Notes: generated from the sequence alone by a model not told the origin. A stretch of DNA of 64,000 nucleotides from Neisseria subflava (GCF_005221305.1 NZ_CP039887.1:930001-994000); one strand, 5' to 3'; positions 25,093-34,401 are shown, numbered from the stretch's first letter. Numbers and translations are program-made.

Positions 25093-26946
25093 TTATTCGG
25101 CAGCATTATTAACTTTCTGTGCTCCTTGCGTACGATCGATTTTCTTACCCAAATACTGGAGTAAATTATCGAACACATTGGCAGAAAGCTGCTGAACCAA
25201 AGCCTGTTTGGCAGCCGGAATCTGTGAATCGGCATTTTCAGGAGCAGAAACGCTCTGAACTTCCATAATCACCGGTGCAGGCATACCTTCCAATAATGCA
25301 TACGCAGGTTTACCGCCGACAGGGCGTGCTTTCAACAAAGCCGCATAAGCCTCCGGAGACATGGTTCTACGCGCATCTTGCGCGCTCAATTGCGAAACAG
25401 GCGACCATTGAACGTCGGCAGCTTTACCGGCTTTCAACGCAGCCAAAGTTTCTTGGGCTTTCTTCTCTGCCAGTTTGGCGGCTTCAGAGCGCAGATATGC
25501 TGCACGGACAGTATCTTTGACCTCTGCAAATGGTGCAATTTTCTCTTCGCGCACTTCTTTCGCACGAATGACCCAAACGGTTTCGTTGTTGATGGCAATT
25601 ACTTCAGAATTGTGTTTTTTCTTCAGTACATCATCGCTAAACGCAGCATTAATCAACGTTTCAGGCAAACCGGCTTCTTTCGCACCCGCTTTGGTTACCC
25701 ATTCATCCAGGTTTTCCACTTTCAAGCCTGAATTGGCGGCTGCTTTTGCCAAAGAAGATGGATCATTGAAGGCATCTTCACCCAATTTTTCTTTGGCCGC
25801 GTTAAAGGCAGAAGCTGCTTTTTTCAGTTTCAAAGCCGTTTCGATACGCGCTTTGGCTTGTTCCAAAGTCGGCTCAGCTTCGACATTCAAAACTTTGATA
25901 ACGTGATAACCCAAAGACGATTTAACGGTATCGCTGACTTCGCCTTTGCCCAATGCAAATGCCGCTTTATCGAATTCAGGTCCAAAGCCGCTACCGCCGC
26001 TTTTACTCAGGTAGCCCAAATTGCCGCCTTTATTGCTACTGGACAAATCTTTGGAGTACTTGGCCGCCAGCTCGGCAAAAGCATCTGGGTGCGCTTTGAG
26101 CTCTGCAGCCATTTTGTCCACTTCTGCTTTAATTTCCGCATTACTTGCTTCATCTCCGTTAGGCATAACAGGAATGAAAATATGCGCAATTTCGGCTCTT
26201 GGCGACAAATCTACGCTTTTACTGTCGTAAGCTTTTTGTACTTCTTCCGCACTGACGGTTTGCTTGTCAGCCAAATCTTTGATGTTCAAAGCCACATATT
26301 CCAGCTTAACGGCTTGAGGAATCAAGTAATCTTTCTTATGCGCTTCATAATATTTTTGCAAAGCCGCATCATCTACTTTTACTTGTGCCGCAAATGCTTC
26401 AGGGCTAAATGTAAATGAACGGATGGTACGGGTGGCCTGGGTCAGGTTAATCAACTGACGCGCTTGCGCATCGCTGACCAACGCACCGTTTTGCACCAAA
26501 TTCAACAGATTTTGCAACTGGAACTGTTCGCGGATATCTTCAACAAACTGATCCTCGGTCATTTTGCGCTGATCCAAATACTTTTTGAGCAAATCCTGAC
26601 TGAATTTGCCGGAAGCATCATGGAAATTCGGATCATCCACAATAACTTGCTTGATTTGTTCCTGAGATACAGCGATGCCCATCAGCTTGGCACCCTGCTT
26701 CAGGTAAGCTCTTTGCAATAAAGATTGGAATATAGCATCACGCGAAGGCGCATTATTGCCGGCAGCCTGCTCATTTTGTATCGCAATCTGTAAAGCATGC
26801 TCACTGACCTTCTCATCCCCGACTTTGACAATGTAATCAGAACCCGGCGAAGACAAGTTATTGGCACCGAATCCGATAAAGGTCAGACCGATGATACCTA
26901 AAACAATCTGGGCGGGTGTTTTATATTTTTCAACAATATGGAACAT
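25093..26946 (-). CDS. ppiD: Periplasmic chaperone / peptidyl-prolyl isomerase PpiD
   Basis: 617-residue membrane-anchored chaperone at the Sec translocon exit. A single N-terminal membrane segment (PAQIVLGIIGLTFIGFGANN, residues about 12-31) is followed by a SurA_N-like helical domain and one parvulin domain (AEIAHIFIPVMPNGDEASNA ... LGYHVIKVLNVEAEP, about 245-350). A C-terminal PpiD domain completes the length, which matches the E. coli protein of about 620 residues. It is followed by its own terminator. Confidence 0.92.
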   Translation of the reverse strand: MFHIVEKYKTPAQIVLGIIGLTFIGFGANNLSSPGSDYIVKVGDEKVSEHALQIAIQNEQAAGNNAPSRDAIFQSLLQRAYLKQGAKLMGIAVSQEQIKQVIVDDPNFHDASGKFSQDLLKKYLDQRKMTEDQFVEDIREQFQLQNLLNLVQNGALVSDAQARQLINLTQATRTIRSFTFSPEAFAAQVKVDDAALQKYYEAHKKDYLIPQAVKLEYVALNIKDLADKQTVSAEEVQKAYDSKSVDLSPRAEIAHIFIPVMPNGDEASNAEIKAEVDKMAAELKAHPDAFAELAAKYSKDLSSSNKGGNLGYLSKSGGSGFGPEFDKAAFALGKGEVSDTVKSSLGYHVIKVLNVEAEPTLEQAKARIETALKLKKAASAFNAAKEKLGEDAFNDPSSLAKAAANSGLKVENLDEWVTKAGAKEAGLPETLINAAFSDDVLKKKHNSEVIAINNETVWVIRAKEVREEKIAPFAEVKDTVRAAYLRSEAAKLAEKKAQETLAALKAGKAADVQWSPVSQLSAQDARRTMSPEAYAALLKARPVGGKPAYALLEGMPAPVIMEVQSVSAPENADSQIPAAKQALVQQLSANVFDNLLQYLGKKIDRTQGAQKVNNAAE

Positions 26947-27091
26947 ATTTATCCGAAAGAAAAGTTTGGCGCGGCAGCCGGAAAATGCTGCCGCAAAAAT
27001 CTTAAAATCCTGAAAACAGGCTCAAAGCGCGTATTGTAACGTATTTTTTCGAGGCTTGCTTTTTCAGACGGCCTAAAAACCTAAAAATGCC

Positions 27092-27439
27092 TTATCCGAA
27101 AATTTCCTGATACGCTTCTACGGAGAATCCAACATGAACCTGTCCTTCTTTGACCAATACAGGCCGCTTGATGATGCTGGGATTTTCCACCATCAAGGCA
27201 ATCGCCCCTTCTTTTGTGGCGGCAGATTCTTGCGCATCTTTATCCAACTTGCGCCAAGTCGTGCCTCTTTTATTGAGCAAAATTTCCAAAGCTGCCTGCT
27301 CCAGCCAGCCATCAATCAATTCGGCAGTCGGGGCGTTTTTCTTAAAATCTACAAACTCAAACTCGATGCCGTTTTCTGCCAACCAACTGCGCGCTTTTTT
27401 AACCGTATCGCAATTGGGAATACCGTATAGTTTTATCAT
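27092..27439 (-). CDS. ArsC/Spx/YffB-family protein
   Basis: 115-residue thioredoxin-fold protein. The N-terminal motif is IPNCDTVKKARSWLAENG with a single cysteine rather than CxxC, followed by EFEFVDFKKNAPTAELIDGW and near the end NPSIIKRPVLVKEGQVHVGF, the conserved R-P-V segment. Closest in look to YffB/ArsC-like reductases that use glutathione. Real arsenate reduction is not implied, and no arsenic genes are nearby. A frame-internal start is not needed; the ATG follows AAGGATAA. Confidence 0.85.
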   Translation of the reverse strand: MIKLYGIPNCDTVKKARSWLAENGIEFEFVDFKKNAPTAELIDGWLEQAALEILLNKRGTTWRKLDKDAQESAATKEGAIALMVENPSIIKRPVLVKEGQVHVGFSVEAYQEIFG

Positions 27440-27473
27440 CTTATTTATCCTTGGTTTTATTTATAAAATCACA

Positions 27474-27511
27474 AATTCAGGCCGTCTGAAAATTTTCAGA
27501 CGGCCTGAATT
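27474..27511. terminator. 38-bp perfect palindrome containing two DUS
   Basis: AATTCAGGCCGTCTGAAAA is followed without any loop by its exact complement. It lies between the rnr stop (27521) and the ArsC/Spx-like gene and can end the rnr side only by position; its main feature is the unusual length of the perfect symmetry. Confidence 0.8.
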
Positions 27512-27520
27512 GAATGCTGC

Positions 27521-30016
27521 TTATTTCTTAGCAGCTTTCTTCACTTTAATCTTCACGCTTTTGCCTTGAGCATTATTTTTACCTCCGGCTTTGACGGAAG
27601 CTGTTTTCGCCTGCACTTTTTTCTTGCTTGCAGCTTTAGGTTTGCTTGGCTTAGCGGGCTTGGAGGCAGGTTTACTTTTCACCTTGCTCTTCTTTGCCTT
27701 CACGGGAGCAGCCAACGCTTCATCGATTTCTTTAGCCGAAAGTTTACGCTTACGCTTTTCGACAGGTTTGTCAGCAGCTGTCGGCTTGCTCACAGGTTTT
27801 GCTTTTCTACTGCCGCGTTTCTTACCGACTGAACCGCCGCTGACTAAGGTCAAATCAATCTTGCTGGTATCTAAATCGGCACGCGCGACTTTCACAGTGA
27901 CCGTATCGCCCATGTTGAAACGGACACCGCTGCGTTCGCCCTCAATCGCCATAATTTCAGGACGGAAGTTGAAATAATCTTCTCCCAAATCACTGATATG
28001 TACCAAACCGTCGATATGAATATCGTCCAACGTTACAAAAATACCGAAACTGGTCATGCCTGAAATCTTACCACTGAAGACTTCGCCGACTTTGTCGCGC
28101 ATATAATAAGTTTTCAGCCAATTTTCCACATCGCGGCTGGCATCATCGGCTCGGCGTTCGCAGAAAGAGGTATGCACGCCCAAAGCCTGCCAGGTTTTAT
28201 TGGGCTGGTAAGTTTGTCCGTTCAACACAGCCTTAATGGCACGATGTACCGTCAAATCAGGATAACGACGGATAGGAGAAGTAAAGTGTGCATATGCGCT
28301 ATAAGCCAGACCAAAGTGACCATCGCAATGCGGCTCATAAACCGCCTGCTGCATAGAACGCAACATCATCACTTGCAACAACTCCGCATCCGGACGGTTT
28401 TTAAATTGCTCGGCAAGCGCAGCATAGTCTTTCGGCGTCGGATTATCGCCGCCACCCAAACTCAGCCCCAGCAAACCAAGTTGCTCGCGTAAAGTGGCCA
28501 GTTTTTCGGGAGTCGGGCCCAAGTGATTGCGGAACAAAGCCGTATGTTTGTTCTTCAGCAAAAATTCTGCCGCGCAAACATTCGCCGCCAACATACATTC
28601 TTCAATCAGCTTGTGCGCATCATTGCGGACGACGGGAACAATCTTGTCGATCTTACCGTTGTCATCAAAAATCATCTGAGTCTCAACGCTCTCAAACTCA
28701 ACCGCGCCACGCTCAAAACGTTTTTTCTGCAAGATTTTAAATAACTGATACAGAGTATCGATTCGCTGCTTAAACGGATGATCTTGGCCGTCTGAAATCC
28801 AATCCCAAACTTGATTGTAAGTCAGTCGCGCATGCGAACGCATTACTGCCGGATAGAAACGGTATTCTTTGATATTGCCGGCATAAGTAATCACCATATC
28901 GCACACCATACACAGGCGTTCAACATCAGGATTGAGCGAGCAGATACCGTTGGACAACTTCTCCGGCAGCATTGGAATCACACGGCGTGGGAAATACACG
29001 CTGGTACTGCGTTCCTGAGCATCTACATCAATTCCGTCATCAGGACGGACATAATGGCTGACATCGGCAATCGCCACCACCAAACGGTAATTGCGGCCGA
29101 CTTTTTCAGCAAAAACCGCATCGTCAAAGTCCCGTGCAGTTTCGCCGTCAATGGTTACCAGAGGCAAATCGCGTAAGTCCACGCGCCCTTTCAAGTCGGT
29201 TTTACGCACATGATCAGGAATTTTCTTCGCAGCTTTGACACATGCTTCGCTGAATTGATGAGGCAAATGGTGCTTGCGTACAGCAATTTCAATTTCCATA
29301 CCGCTGTCGGCATAATCGCCCAAAACTTCAATCAGCTTAGCCACAGCAGGACGATGCGCTTCAGGATACGTCTCGATTTCAGCCACAATCACTTGGCCGG
29401 ATTGTGGTTTAAAGTGCGCCACGCTTTCAGGCTCTAACACGATACTTTGGCTCAAACGCTTGTCTTCGGCCTCCAAAATAGCCACGCCGCGATCCATATA
29501 AAAACGACCGACCACTTTAGACTGCGCACGCTCCACCACATCCAAAACCGTACCTTCACGACGGCCTCTGCGGTCGATACCGGCAGGACGAACGGTAACA
29601 ATATCCCCGTGCATCACGCCGCGCATCTGACGCTCATACAAAACGAAATCGCCCTCGCCTGTCGGCGTTAGCGGCACGGCAAAACCAAATCCGTCCTTAT
29701 GCGCTTCAACACGGCATTTAACTAATGCCAATTTTTCTGCCGCACACACCGCGCCACGTCGATTGATTAACACCTGACCATCGCGCGCCATCGCTTTCAG
29801 ACGGCGCTCAAAGAATTCATATTCATCTTCTGTAATCGACAATTCATGTGCCAAAGCTTCGATTTTTGTCGGCACGCCTTTTTGTTCCAATAATTCAATA
29901 ACCCACTCACGGCTGGGCAGCGGATGAGCGTAACGTTGTTTCTCCCGCTCCAAGTACGGGTCTTTTTCTCGTAAATTTAAAGATTTAGTATTTTTGTTCA
30001 TTTTGATAGTTGACAT
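27521..30016 (-). CDS. rnr: Ribonuclease R
   Basis: 831-residue 3'-5' exoribonuclease that degrades structured RNA. Domain order is N-terminal helix-turn-helix, cold-shock domains, RNB catalytic domain (VTIDGETARDFDDAVFAEKV with the catalytic aspartates; DGHFGLAYSAYAHFTSPIRR), an S1 domain (GEVFSGKISGMTSFGIFVTL) and a long lysine-rich tail rich in KPASKPAK-like repeats, as in RNase R of other species. The start could be this ATG or the one five codons later. Three tRNA genes lie divergently upstream. Confidence 0.96.
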   Translation of the reverse strand: MSTIKMNKNTKSLNLREKDPYLEREKQRYAHPLPSREWVIELLEQKGVPTKIEALAHELSITEDEYEFFERRLKAMARDGQVLINRRGAVCAAEKLALVKCRVEAHKDGFGFAVPLTPTGEGDFVLYERQMRGVMHGDIVTVRPAGIDRRGRREGTVLDVVERAQSKVVGRFYMDRGVAILEAEDKRLSQSIVLEPESVAHFKPQSGQVIVAEIETYPEAHRPAVAKLIEVLGDYADSGMEIEIAVRKHHLPHQFSEACVKAAKKIPDHVRKTDLKGRVDLRDLPLVTIDGETARDFDDAVFAEKVGRNYRLVVAIADVSHYVRPDDGIDVDAQERSTSVYFPRRVIPMLPEKLSNGICSLNPDVERLCMVCDMVITYAGNIKEYRFYPAVMRSHARLTYNQVWDWISDGQDHPFKQRIDTLYQLFKILQKKRFERGAVEFESVETQMIFDDNGKIDKIVPVVRNDAHKLIEECMLAANVCAAEFLLKNKHTALFRNHLGPTPEKLATLREQLGLLGLSLGGGDNPTPKDYAALAEQFKNRPDAELLQVMMLRSMQQAVYEPHCDGHFGLAYSAYAHFTSPIRRYPDLTVHRAIKAVLNGQTYQPNKTWQALGVHTSFCERRADDASRDVENWLKTYYMRDKVGEVFSGKISGMTSFGIFVTLDDIHIDGLVHISDLGEDYFNFRPEIMAIEGERSGVRFNMGDTVTVKVARADLDTSKIDLTLVSGGSVGKKRGSRKAKPVSKPTAADKPVEKRKRKLSAKEIDEALAAPVKAKKSKVKSKPASKPAKPSKPKAASKKKVQAKTASVKAGGKNNAQGKSVKIKVKKAAKK

Positions 30017-30095
30017 TCTTTTTTTAAAATATATAATAGCTGCTTCTTCGCAGTTCAGGTAGTCAACTCTACCTTAAATTGAAGAATAAAGCAAA

Positions 30096-30182
30096 GCCCA
30101 GGTGGCGGAATTGGTAGACGCGCTAGCTTCAGGTGCTAGTGTCCTCACGGGCGTGGAAGTTCGAGTCTTCTCCTGGGCACCA
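30096..30182 (+). tRNA. tRNA-Leu(CAG), copy 1
   Basis: 87 nt with CCA encoded. The acceptor stem GCCCAGG pairs with CCTGGGC, the D arm is GGCGGAATTGGTAGACGC, and the anticodon loop reads CTTCAGGTG-like with anticodon CAG. The long variable arm marks a class II tRNA. The T arm contains GTTCGAGTC. Confidence 0.97.
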
Positions 30183-30220
30183 AATAATTTGGTGCTTCTT
30201 TGCTTAAGAAAATTTAAATT

Positions 30221-30307
30221 GCCCAGGTGGCGGAATTGGTAGACGCGCTAGCTTCAGGTGCTAGTATCCTCACGGGTGTGGAAGTTCGAGTCTTCTCCTG
30301 GGCACCA
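30221..30307 (+). tRNA. tRNA-Leu(CAG), copy 2
   Basis: 87 nt with CCA encoded, 38 bp after copy 1. It is identical except for two bases in the variable arm, G to A and C to T, which form one base pair. The same anticodon CAG is present. Confidence 0.97.
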
Positions 30308-30370
30308 CTGATAAATCAATCAGTCAAATTTTCACATTATTCTGAATAATAAGTCAGGATAATAGTCCAC

Positions 30371-30461
30371 AGAGAGGTGGATGAGTGGTTTAAGTCGCAC
30401 GCCTGGAAAGCGTGTATACGTGAATAGCGTATCGAGGGTTCGAATCCCTTCCTCTCTGCCA
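30371..30461 (+). tRNA. tRNA-Ser(GGA)
   Basis: 91 nt with CCA encoded. The acceptor AGAGAGG pairs with CCTCTCT. The anticodon stem CACGC/GCGTG encloses loop CTGGAAA with anticodon GGA. A long variable arm is present, as in class II serine tRNAs. A terminator follows after six bases. Confidence 0.97.
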
Positions 30462-30467
30462 GATACT

Positions 30468-30495
30468 AAAGACACCAGCTAACGGTGTCTTTTTT
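30468..30495 (+). terminator. tRNA operon terminator
   Basis: AAAGACACC, seven bases, GGTGTCTTT and a T-run, directly behind tRNA-Ser. It marks the three tRNAs as one transcript. Confidence 0.85.
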
Positions 30496-30651
30496 CATAT
30501 CTGCCTTCTTAAAAATATTACATCAAATATTACATTACACTTTTATTTCTCTTACCTTCTAATCAGAAACCTGCCACTCATTCTTATCTTATACTATATT
30601 GTAATGATTAAAGGCCGTCTGAAAGTTTTCAGACTGCCTCTTTCTTAAAAC

Positions 30652-31389
30652 CTACCAAATCCCAAACCATTGTTTATCAGACTGCTTTTTATTGCCGTTC
30701 TGCTGCTCGTAGTTTTGACGACGAAATTGCCAAGGTGCTTGCGGATTGTCTTTTTTCCACAAGCCTTTACGTTTTTCCTTGGCTTGTTTTTGTGCGGCTG
30801 AATAGTCGGTGTAAGCGGTTTTACTTTGTTGTTTTTTGGCATAACTTTCATAATGCCATGCGGCGCCATCCCGTATCTGCATCAAATTCAAGTCAATCGT
30901 GCCGACTGATACTTGTGCAACTTCGCGCTGGTAACGATCGGCTTCAAACACATGGACTTTGGCTTTTTTATTCAATGCTGCATCAATCAGATTGTCTCGT
31001 GATTGCGTACCATAAGCCTGGTTGATTTCCGGCGCATCGATATAGGCCATGCGGATTTTGTGTTTCCTGCCGTCGCTATCGATAATGTGTATGGTATCGC
31101 CATCATGGATTTTGATGATTTTTCCGTTGTATGTGTAGGATTGTCGCGATGACTTTTGTTTTTGTTCCGGTTTGGGTTTAGCTTCGGCTTTGGTGTCAGA
31201 TGTGGCTTTGACGACATTTTCACCCAGCCATTCATTGACCTTTTCTAAACCGATATTGTCGCCTTGTGCCAATGTGGCAGCAACGCTTACCCCTGTACGA
31301 ATCAACTCGGTATCGCGTGAGCTGTAACCAAGCGCACCCAAAACAGATAAAACAACGGGCAACCATTTTATAATTTTACTGATTTGCAT
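30652..31389 (-). CDS. Thermonuclease (staphylococcal nuclease-like), exported
   Basis: 245 residues. An N-terminal hydrophobic segment (IIKWLPVVLSVLGALGYSS) suggests export. After a charged linker, the SNase domain starts about residue 88: GKIIKIHDGDTIHIIDSDGR, then IRMAYIDAPEINQAYGTQSR and DRYQREVAQVSVGTIDLNL, giving the catalytic Arg, Glu and Arg and the calcium-site Asp. Neisseria gonorrhoeae has a related secreted nuclease, Nuc, that degrades DNA of neutrophil traps; equivalence is likely but not proved. The C-terminal tail is basic and Gln-rich. Confidence 0.88.
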   Translation of the reverse strand: MQISKIIKWLPVVLSVLGALGYSSRDTELIRTGVSVAATLAQGDNIGLEKVNEWLGENVVKATSDTKAEAKPKPEQKQKSSRQSYTYNGKIIKIHDGDTIHIIDSDGRKHKIRMAYIDAPEINQAYGTQSRDNLIDAALNKKAKVHVFEADRYQREVAQVSVGTIDLNLMQIRDGAAWHYESYAKKQQSKTAYTDYSAAQKQAKEKRKGLWKKDNPQAPWQFRRQNYEQQNGNKKQSDKQWFGIW

Positions 31390-31403
31390 ATTTTGCCAAA
31401 TTG

Positions 31404-31443
31404 AAGGCCGTCTGAAAGACCTGATGCACTTTCAGACGGCCTT
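31404..31443 (-). terminator. Inverted DUS pair behind rpiA
   Basis: AAGGCCGTCTGAAAG and its complement with a 10-base loop, 20 bp past the rpiA stop. Confidence 0.75.
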
Positions 31444-31462
31444 TAAGATTAATTAATCTTTA

Positions 31463-32134
31463 TTAATCCTGACAAGGCAGGATGACTTTTGCACCTTCTG
31501 CCGTACCCAAAACCAATACATCGGCGGCATCACGGGCAAAAATACCGTTTTCGAGTACGCCGGTGATTTTATTGATTTCGTCTTCCATTTTCAGGGCTTG
31601 GTCGATATTGAGGCCGTGAACATCAACGATTTGATTGCCATAGAAAGTAGTATAGCCGACACGCAACTCAGGCTGTCCGCCCATCGCAAGCAGTTTGCGC
31701 GACACCAGCGAACGGGCATTTTCAACGACTTCTACCGGCAATGGAAATTTGCCCAAACGGGAAACATATTTGCTTTCATCGGCGATACAAACAAATTTAT
31801 CGGATGCGCTGGCCACGATTTTTTCGTTCAAATGCGCACCGCCGCCGCCTTTAATCATTTGCAGCGCGTGGTTGACTTCGTCTGCGCCGTCAACATAAAC
31901 CGCCAAACCCATCACTTCATTCAGTGAAACTTCTGGAATCTCGTATTTCGCCAAAAGCTCGCTGGATTTTTTAGAAGTAGACACGGCACCCTTGATTTTC
32001 TTACCGCTTTTACCCAAAGCTTCAATAAAGAAGTTGATGGTAGAGCCGGTACCGATACCGATGTATTCGTTTTCAGGAACAAATTCCACCGCTTTTTCGG
32101 CGGCAATACGTTTGAGTTCGTCTTGAGTTGCCAT
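31463..32134 (-). CDS. rpiA: Ribose-5-phosphate isomerase A
   Basis: 223 residues. It converts ribose-5-phosphate and ribulose-5-phosphate in the pentose phosphate pathway. Clear family stretches are EYIGIGTGSTINFFIEALG, VYVDGADEVNHALQMIKGGG and HLNEKIVASASDKFVCIADE with the catalytic glutamate region, and TGVLENGIFARDAADVLVLG near the end. It follows ispF by 43 bp in the same direction; both may be one message with ispD and dnaQ. Confidence 0.97.
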   Translation of the reverse strand: MATQDELKRIAAEKAVEFVPENEYIGIGTGSTINFFIEALGKSGKKIKGAVSTSKKSSELLAKYEIPEVSLNEVMGLAVYVDGADEVNHALQMIKGGGGAHLNEKIVASASDKFVCIADESKYVSRLGKFPLPVEVVENARSLVSRKLLAMGGQPELRVGYTTFYGNQIVDVHGLNIDQALKMEDEINKITGVLENGIFARDAADVLVLGTAEGAKVILPCQD

Positions 32135-32177
32135 GTTGTCAGTCTTTCAGTTTGAATAATAAAGTAATTTTAAGCTC

Positions 32178-32657
32178 TTAGGCTTTAATCAGCAATACTG
32201 CCGCTTGTGCTTCAATGGCTTCCATGCGCCCCAGATAGCCAAGTTTTTCGTTGGTTTTACCCTTGATGTTCACGCAGTTTTCAGGCAAACCCAAATCTGC
32301 GGCAATATTGGCGCGCATTGCCGGAATGTGTGGCGCAAGTTTTGGCTTTTGCGCAATCACGGTCGTATCGACATTAACCACCTTCCAACCCAATTCCTGC
32401 ACGCTTTGATAAGCCTTGCGCAACAGCACACGGCTGTCTGCATCTTTGAATTCGGCGGCAGTATCAGGAAAATGACTGCCGATATCGCCCAAACCGGCTG
32501 CCCCCAACAGGGCATCGGTAATCGCATGCAAAAGTGCATCGGCATCTGAATGACCCAACAAGCCTTTTTCAAACGGAATGTTGACGCCACCGAGTATCAA
32601 ATCTCGGCCTTCGACCAACTGATGGACATCGTAGCCCTGTCCGACACGGATATTCAT
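32178..32657 (-). CDS. ispF: 2-C-methyl-D-erythritol 2,4-cyclodiphosphate synthase
   Basis: 159-residue trimeric enzyme of the non-mevalonate isoprenoid pathway. The metal ligands lie in RVGQGYDVHQL (Asp and His about residues 9 and 11) and LLGHSDADALLHAITDALLG (His about 43). IKGKTNEKLGYLGRMEAIEA ends the protein as usual. It follows ispD after 32 bp, giving the common ispD-ispF order, and is followed by rpiA. Confidence 0.97.
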   Translation of the reverse strand: MNIRVGQGYDVHQLVEGRDLILGGVNIPFEKGLLGHSDADALLHAITDALLGAAGLGDIGSHFPDTAAEFKDADSRVLLRKAYQSVQELGWKVVNVDTTVIAQKPKLAPHIPAMRANIAADLGLPENCVNIKGKTNEKLGYLGRMEAIEAQAAVLLIKA

Positions 32658-32689
32658 GTTTGTTTCCTTAAATAATGGGTTTTGATTGT

Positions 32690-33376
32690 TCAGACGGCCT
32701 TGAGCAACAATCTGACAATGTATTCATCTTGCGGCAGCGTCAATTTCAAATTGCGCGTATCGCCCTGCACCAAGCGCGGCCGGATACCCAGTTTTTCAAC
32801 AGCTGATGCTTCATCCGTAATCTCACTTAGATCATCAACCGATAAAGCTCGGTGTAACAAGGCCGTCTGAAAAAGCTGCGGCGTTTGCGCTTGCCATAAT
32901 CCTGCGCGCGCAACGGTTTCATCAATATGATGACTGCCGTCTGAGCGCTTGAGCGTATCGGCTACCGGTATGGCCAAAATACCGCCTTCATCATTCTCAC
33001 CCGCCTCATCAAGCAAACGCGTTAGCGCTTCAGCAGGCAGGCAACAGCGTGCGGCATCATGAACCAAAATATTGTCTTTCGCCTCGGCCAAACCTTGCTC
33101 CAATAAAACGGACACACCATTGCGTACCGTTTCGGCACGACTTGCCCCGCCTACTCGAAAGATGCGTACTTTCTCAGACAGGGCCGTCTGAAAAACCGAA
33201 TCTTCCGGCGAAAGAATAACGGCAATTAAATCTATGCGGGAATGTTGCTCAAAGATTTCTATGGTATGTTGCAATACGGTTTTACCATTGATTTCAACAT
33301 ATTGTTTAGGTTTTCCTGCGCCAAATCGCGCTCCCACACCGGCAGCAGGAATCAAAGCAATATTGCGGCGCATCAT
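32690..33376 (-). CDS. ispD: 2-C-methyl-D-erythritol 4-phosphate cytidylyltransferase
   Basis: 228 residues. It attaches CMP to methylerythritol phosphate, upstream of IspF. The nucleotide-binding opening is ALIPAAGVGARFGAGKPKQY, then HDAARCCLPAEALTRLLDEA and IPVADTLKRSDGSHH. The ATG overlaps the dnaQ stop by four bases (ATGA), so translation is probably coupled. Two DUS copies occur inside the gene. Confidence 0.96.
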   Translation of the reverse strand: MMRRNIALIPAAGVGARFGAGKPKQYVEINGKTVLQHTIEIFEQHSRIDLIAVILSPEDSVFQTALSEKVRIFRVGGASRAETVRNGVSVLLEQGLAEAKDNILVHDAARCCLPAEALTRLLDEAGENDEGGILAIPVADTLKRSDGSHHIDETVARAGLWQAQTPQLFQTALLHRALSVDDLSEITDEASAVEKLGIRPRLVQGDTRNLKLTLPQDEYIVRLLLKAV

Positions 33377-34110
33377 GCTGACGCTCCGGCATTGGCCTCA
33401 TCAGAAGTTTCGGCCTTTCGCCATACACACGCTTCGCCCAAATCGTCCAAATATTTCTCATGGGCAGCCAGCTCGTCTGCGTTGGCTTTGATGACTTTCA
33501 ACTGCGACGTACGTTTGGTTTCCGCAATAACGGTTTGTTTGACTTCGCCCTCTTCTTCCGCCTCGCCGCCCATCAGGTCGAACTGCTGACGCGTCATGGC
33601 AAGATAGACTTCACCCAAAAGCTCGCAGTCGATTAACGCGCCGTGCAAGACACGTTTGCTGCGGTCAACGGAAAAGCGGTTACACAACGCATCCAAGCTT
33701 GCCTTTTGCCCCGGAAACATTTCACGCGCCATGGCCAGCGTATCGGTCACTTTGCAACCGAGTTCTTCAATAGAAGGCAAACCCATGCGGCGGAATTCCA
33801 TATTCAGAAAGCCGACGTCAAACTTGGCATTATGGATAATCAGCTCTGCGCCACGTATAAAGTCGGCAATCTGTTTACCCACTTGAGCAAACGGCGGCGC
33901 ATTCTTCGCTTCCAATACTTCGATCGTCAAACCATGCACCTTCGCCGCTTCCTCCGGCATATCGCGCTCGGGGTGGATATATAAATGAAGGTTGGAGTCG
34001 GTCATTTGGCGGTTGATCATTTCTAGGCCGGCAAATTCGACCAGACGGTCGCCGTTTTCAGGATAAAGACCCGTGGTCTCCGTATCGAGGATAATCTGAC
34101 GTTGGCTCAT
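33373..34110 (-). CDS. dnaQ: DNA polymerase III subunit epsilon (proofreading exonuclease)
   Basis: 245 residues from MSQRQIILDTETTG; a TTG six codons upstream is less likely. The DEDDh exonuclease motifs are visible: ILDTETTGLYPENGDRLVEF (Exo I), LIIHNAKFDVGFLNMEF (Exo II) and HGALIDCELLGEVYLAM (Exo III with the His). The C-terminal tail fits the part that contacts the polymerase alpha subunit. It overlaps ispD, an unusual but tight gene order seen here directly. Confidence 0.95.
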   Translation of the reverse strand: MSQRQIILDTETTGLYPENGDRLVEFAGLEMINRQMTDSNLHLYIHPERDMPEEAAKVHGLTIEVLEAKNAPPFAQVGKQIADFIRGAELIIHNAKFDVGFLNMEFRRMGLPSIEELGCKVTDTLAMAREMFPGQKASLDALCNRFSVDRSKRVLHGALIDCELLGEVYLAMTRQQFDLMGGEAEEEGEVKQTVIAETKRTSQLKVIKANADELAAHEKYLDDLGEACVWRKAETSDEANAGASA

Positions 34111-34372
34111 GGTTGGTGGTTTCTGCAATTATCAAAACGCCTTGAATCATACTGAAGGCCGTCTGAAATGTATAGTCAGCAAAACTTTAGCTGCTTTTGA
34201 AATACCCTTTTATAGCTGGATTTTTTCAGACGGCCTTTATTCTTTTCTCATTTAATGGCCATCTATTACAACATTTTTGAGTATAAAACCCAATTTCTAG
34301 AAAATTTTTTAAATTTAATTTCCTTAATAATTAATACCTTACTCATAAATTAAATAATAGAAACAATTATCA

Positions 34373-34401
34373 TTTGCAAATTTAAAAAATCGCCGTATAA
34401 T
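34373..34401 (+). promoter_or_regulatory. Strong promoter with overlapping palindrome before the 34452 gene
   Basis: A perfect -10 TATAAT (34396-34401) lies 17 bp after TTTGCA (34373-34378), or 16 bp after TTGCAA. The -35 region is inside the palindrome ATTTGCAAAT and next to AATTATCATTTGC, which resembles a half of a Fur box (about 11 of 19 bases over the full site). A repressor bound here would block the promoter. Confidence 0.6.

Noticed and set aside
27092..27439. Calling the small ArsC-fold protein an arsenate reductase
   Set aside because: It lacks arsenic-operon neighbours and resembles YffB/Spx-type proteins; the family name alone does not support that reaction.
34155..34237. A DUS pair before dnaQ as a terminator
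   Set aside because: The two copies are 55 bases apart in a divergent promoter region; nothing is transcribed towards it from a nearby stop.
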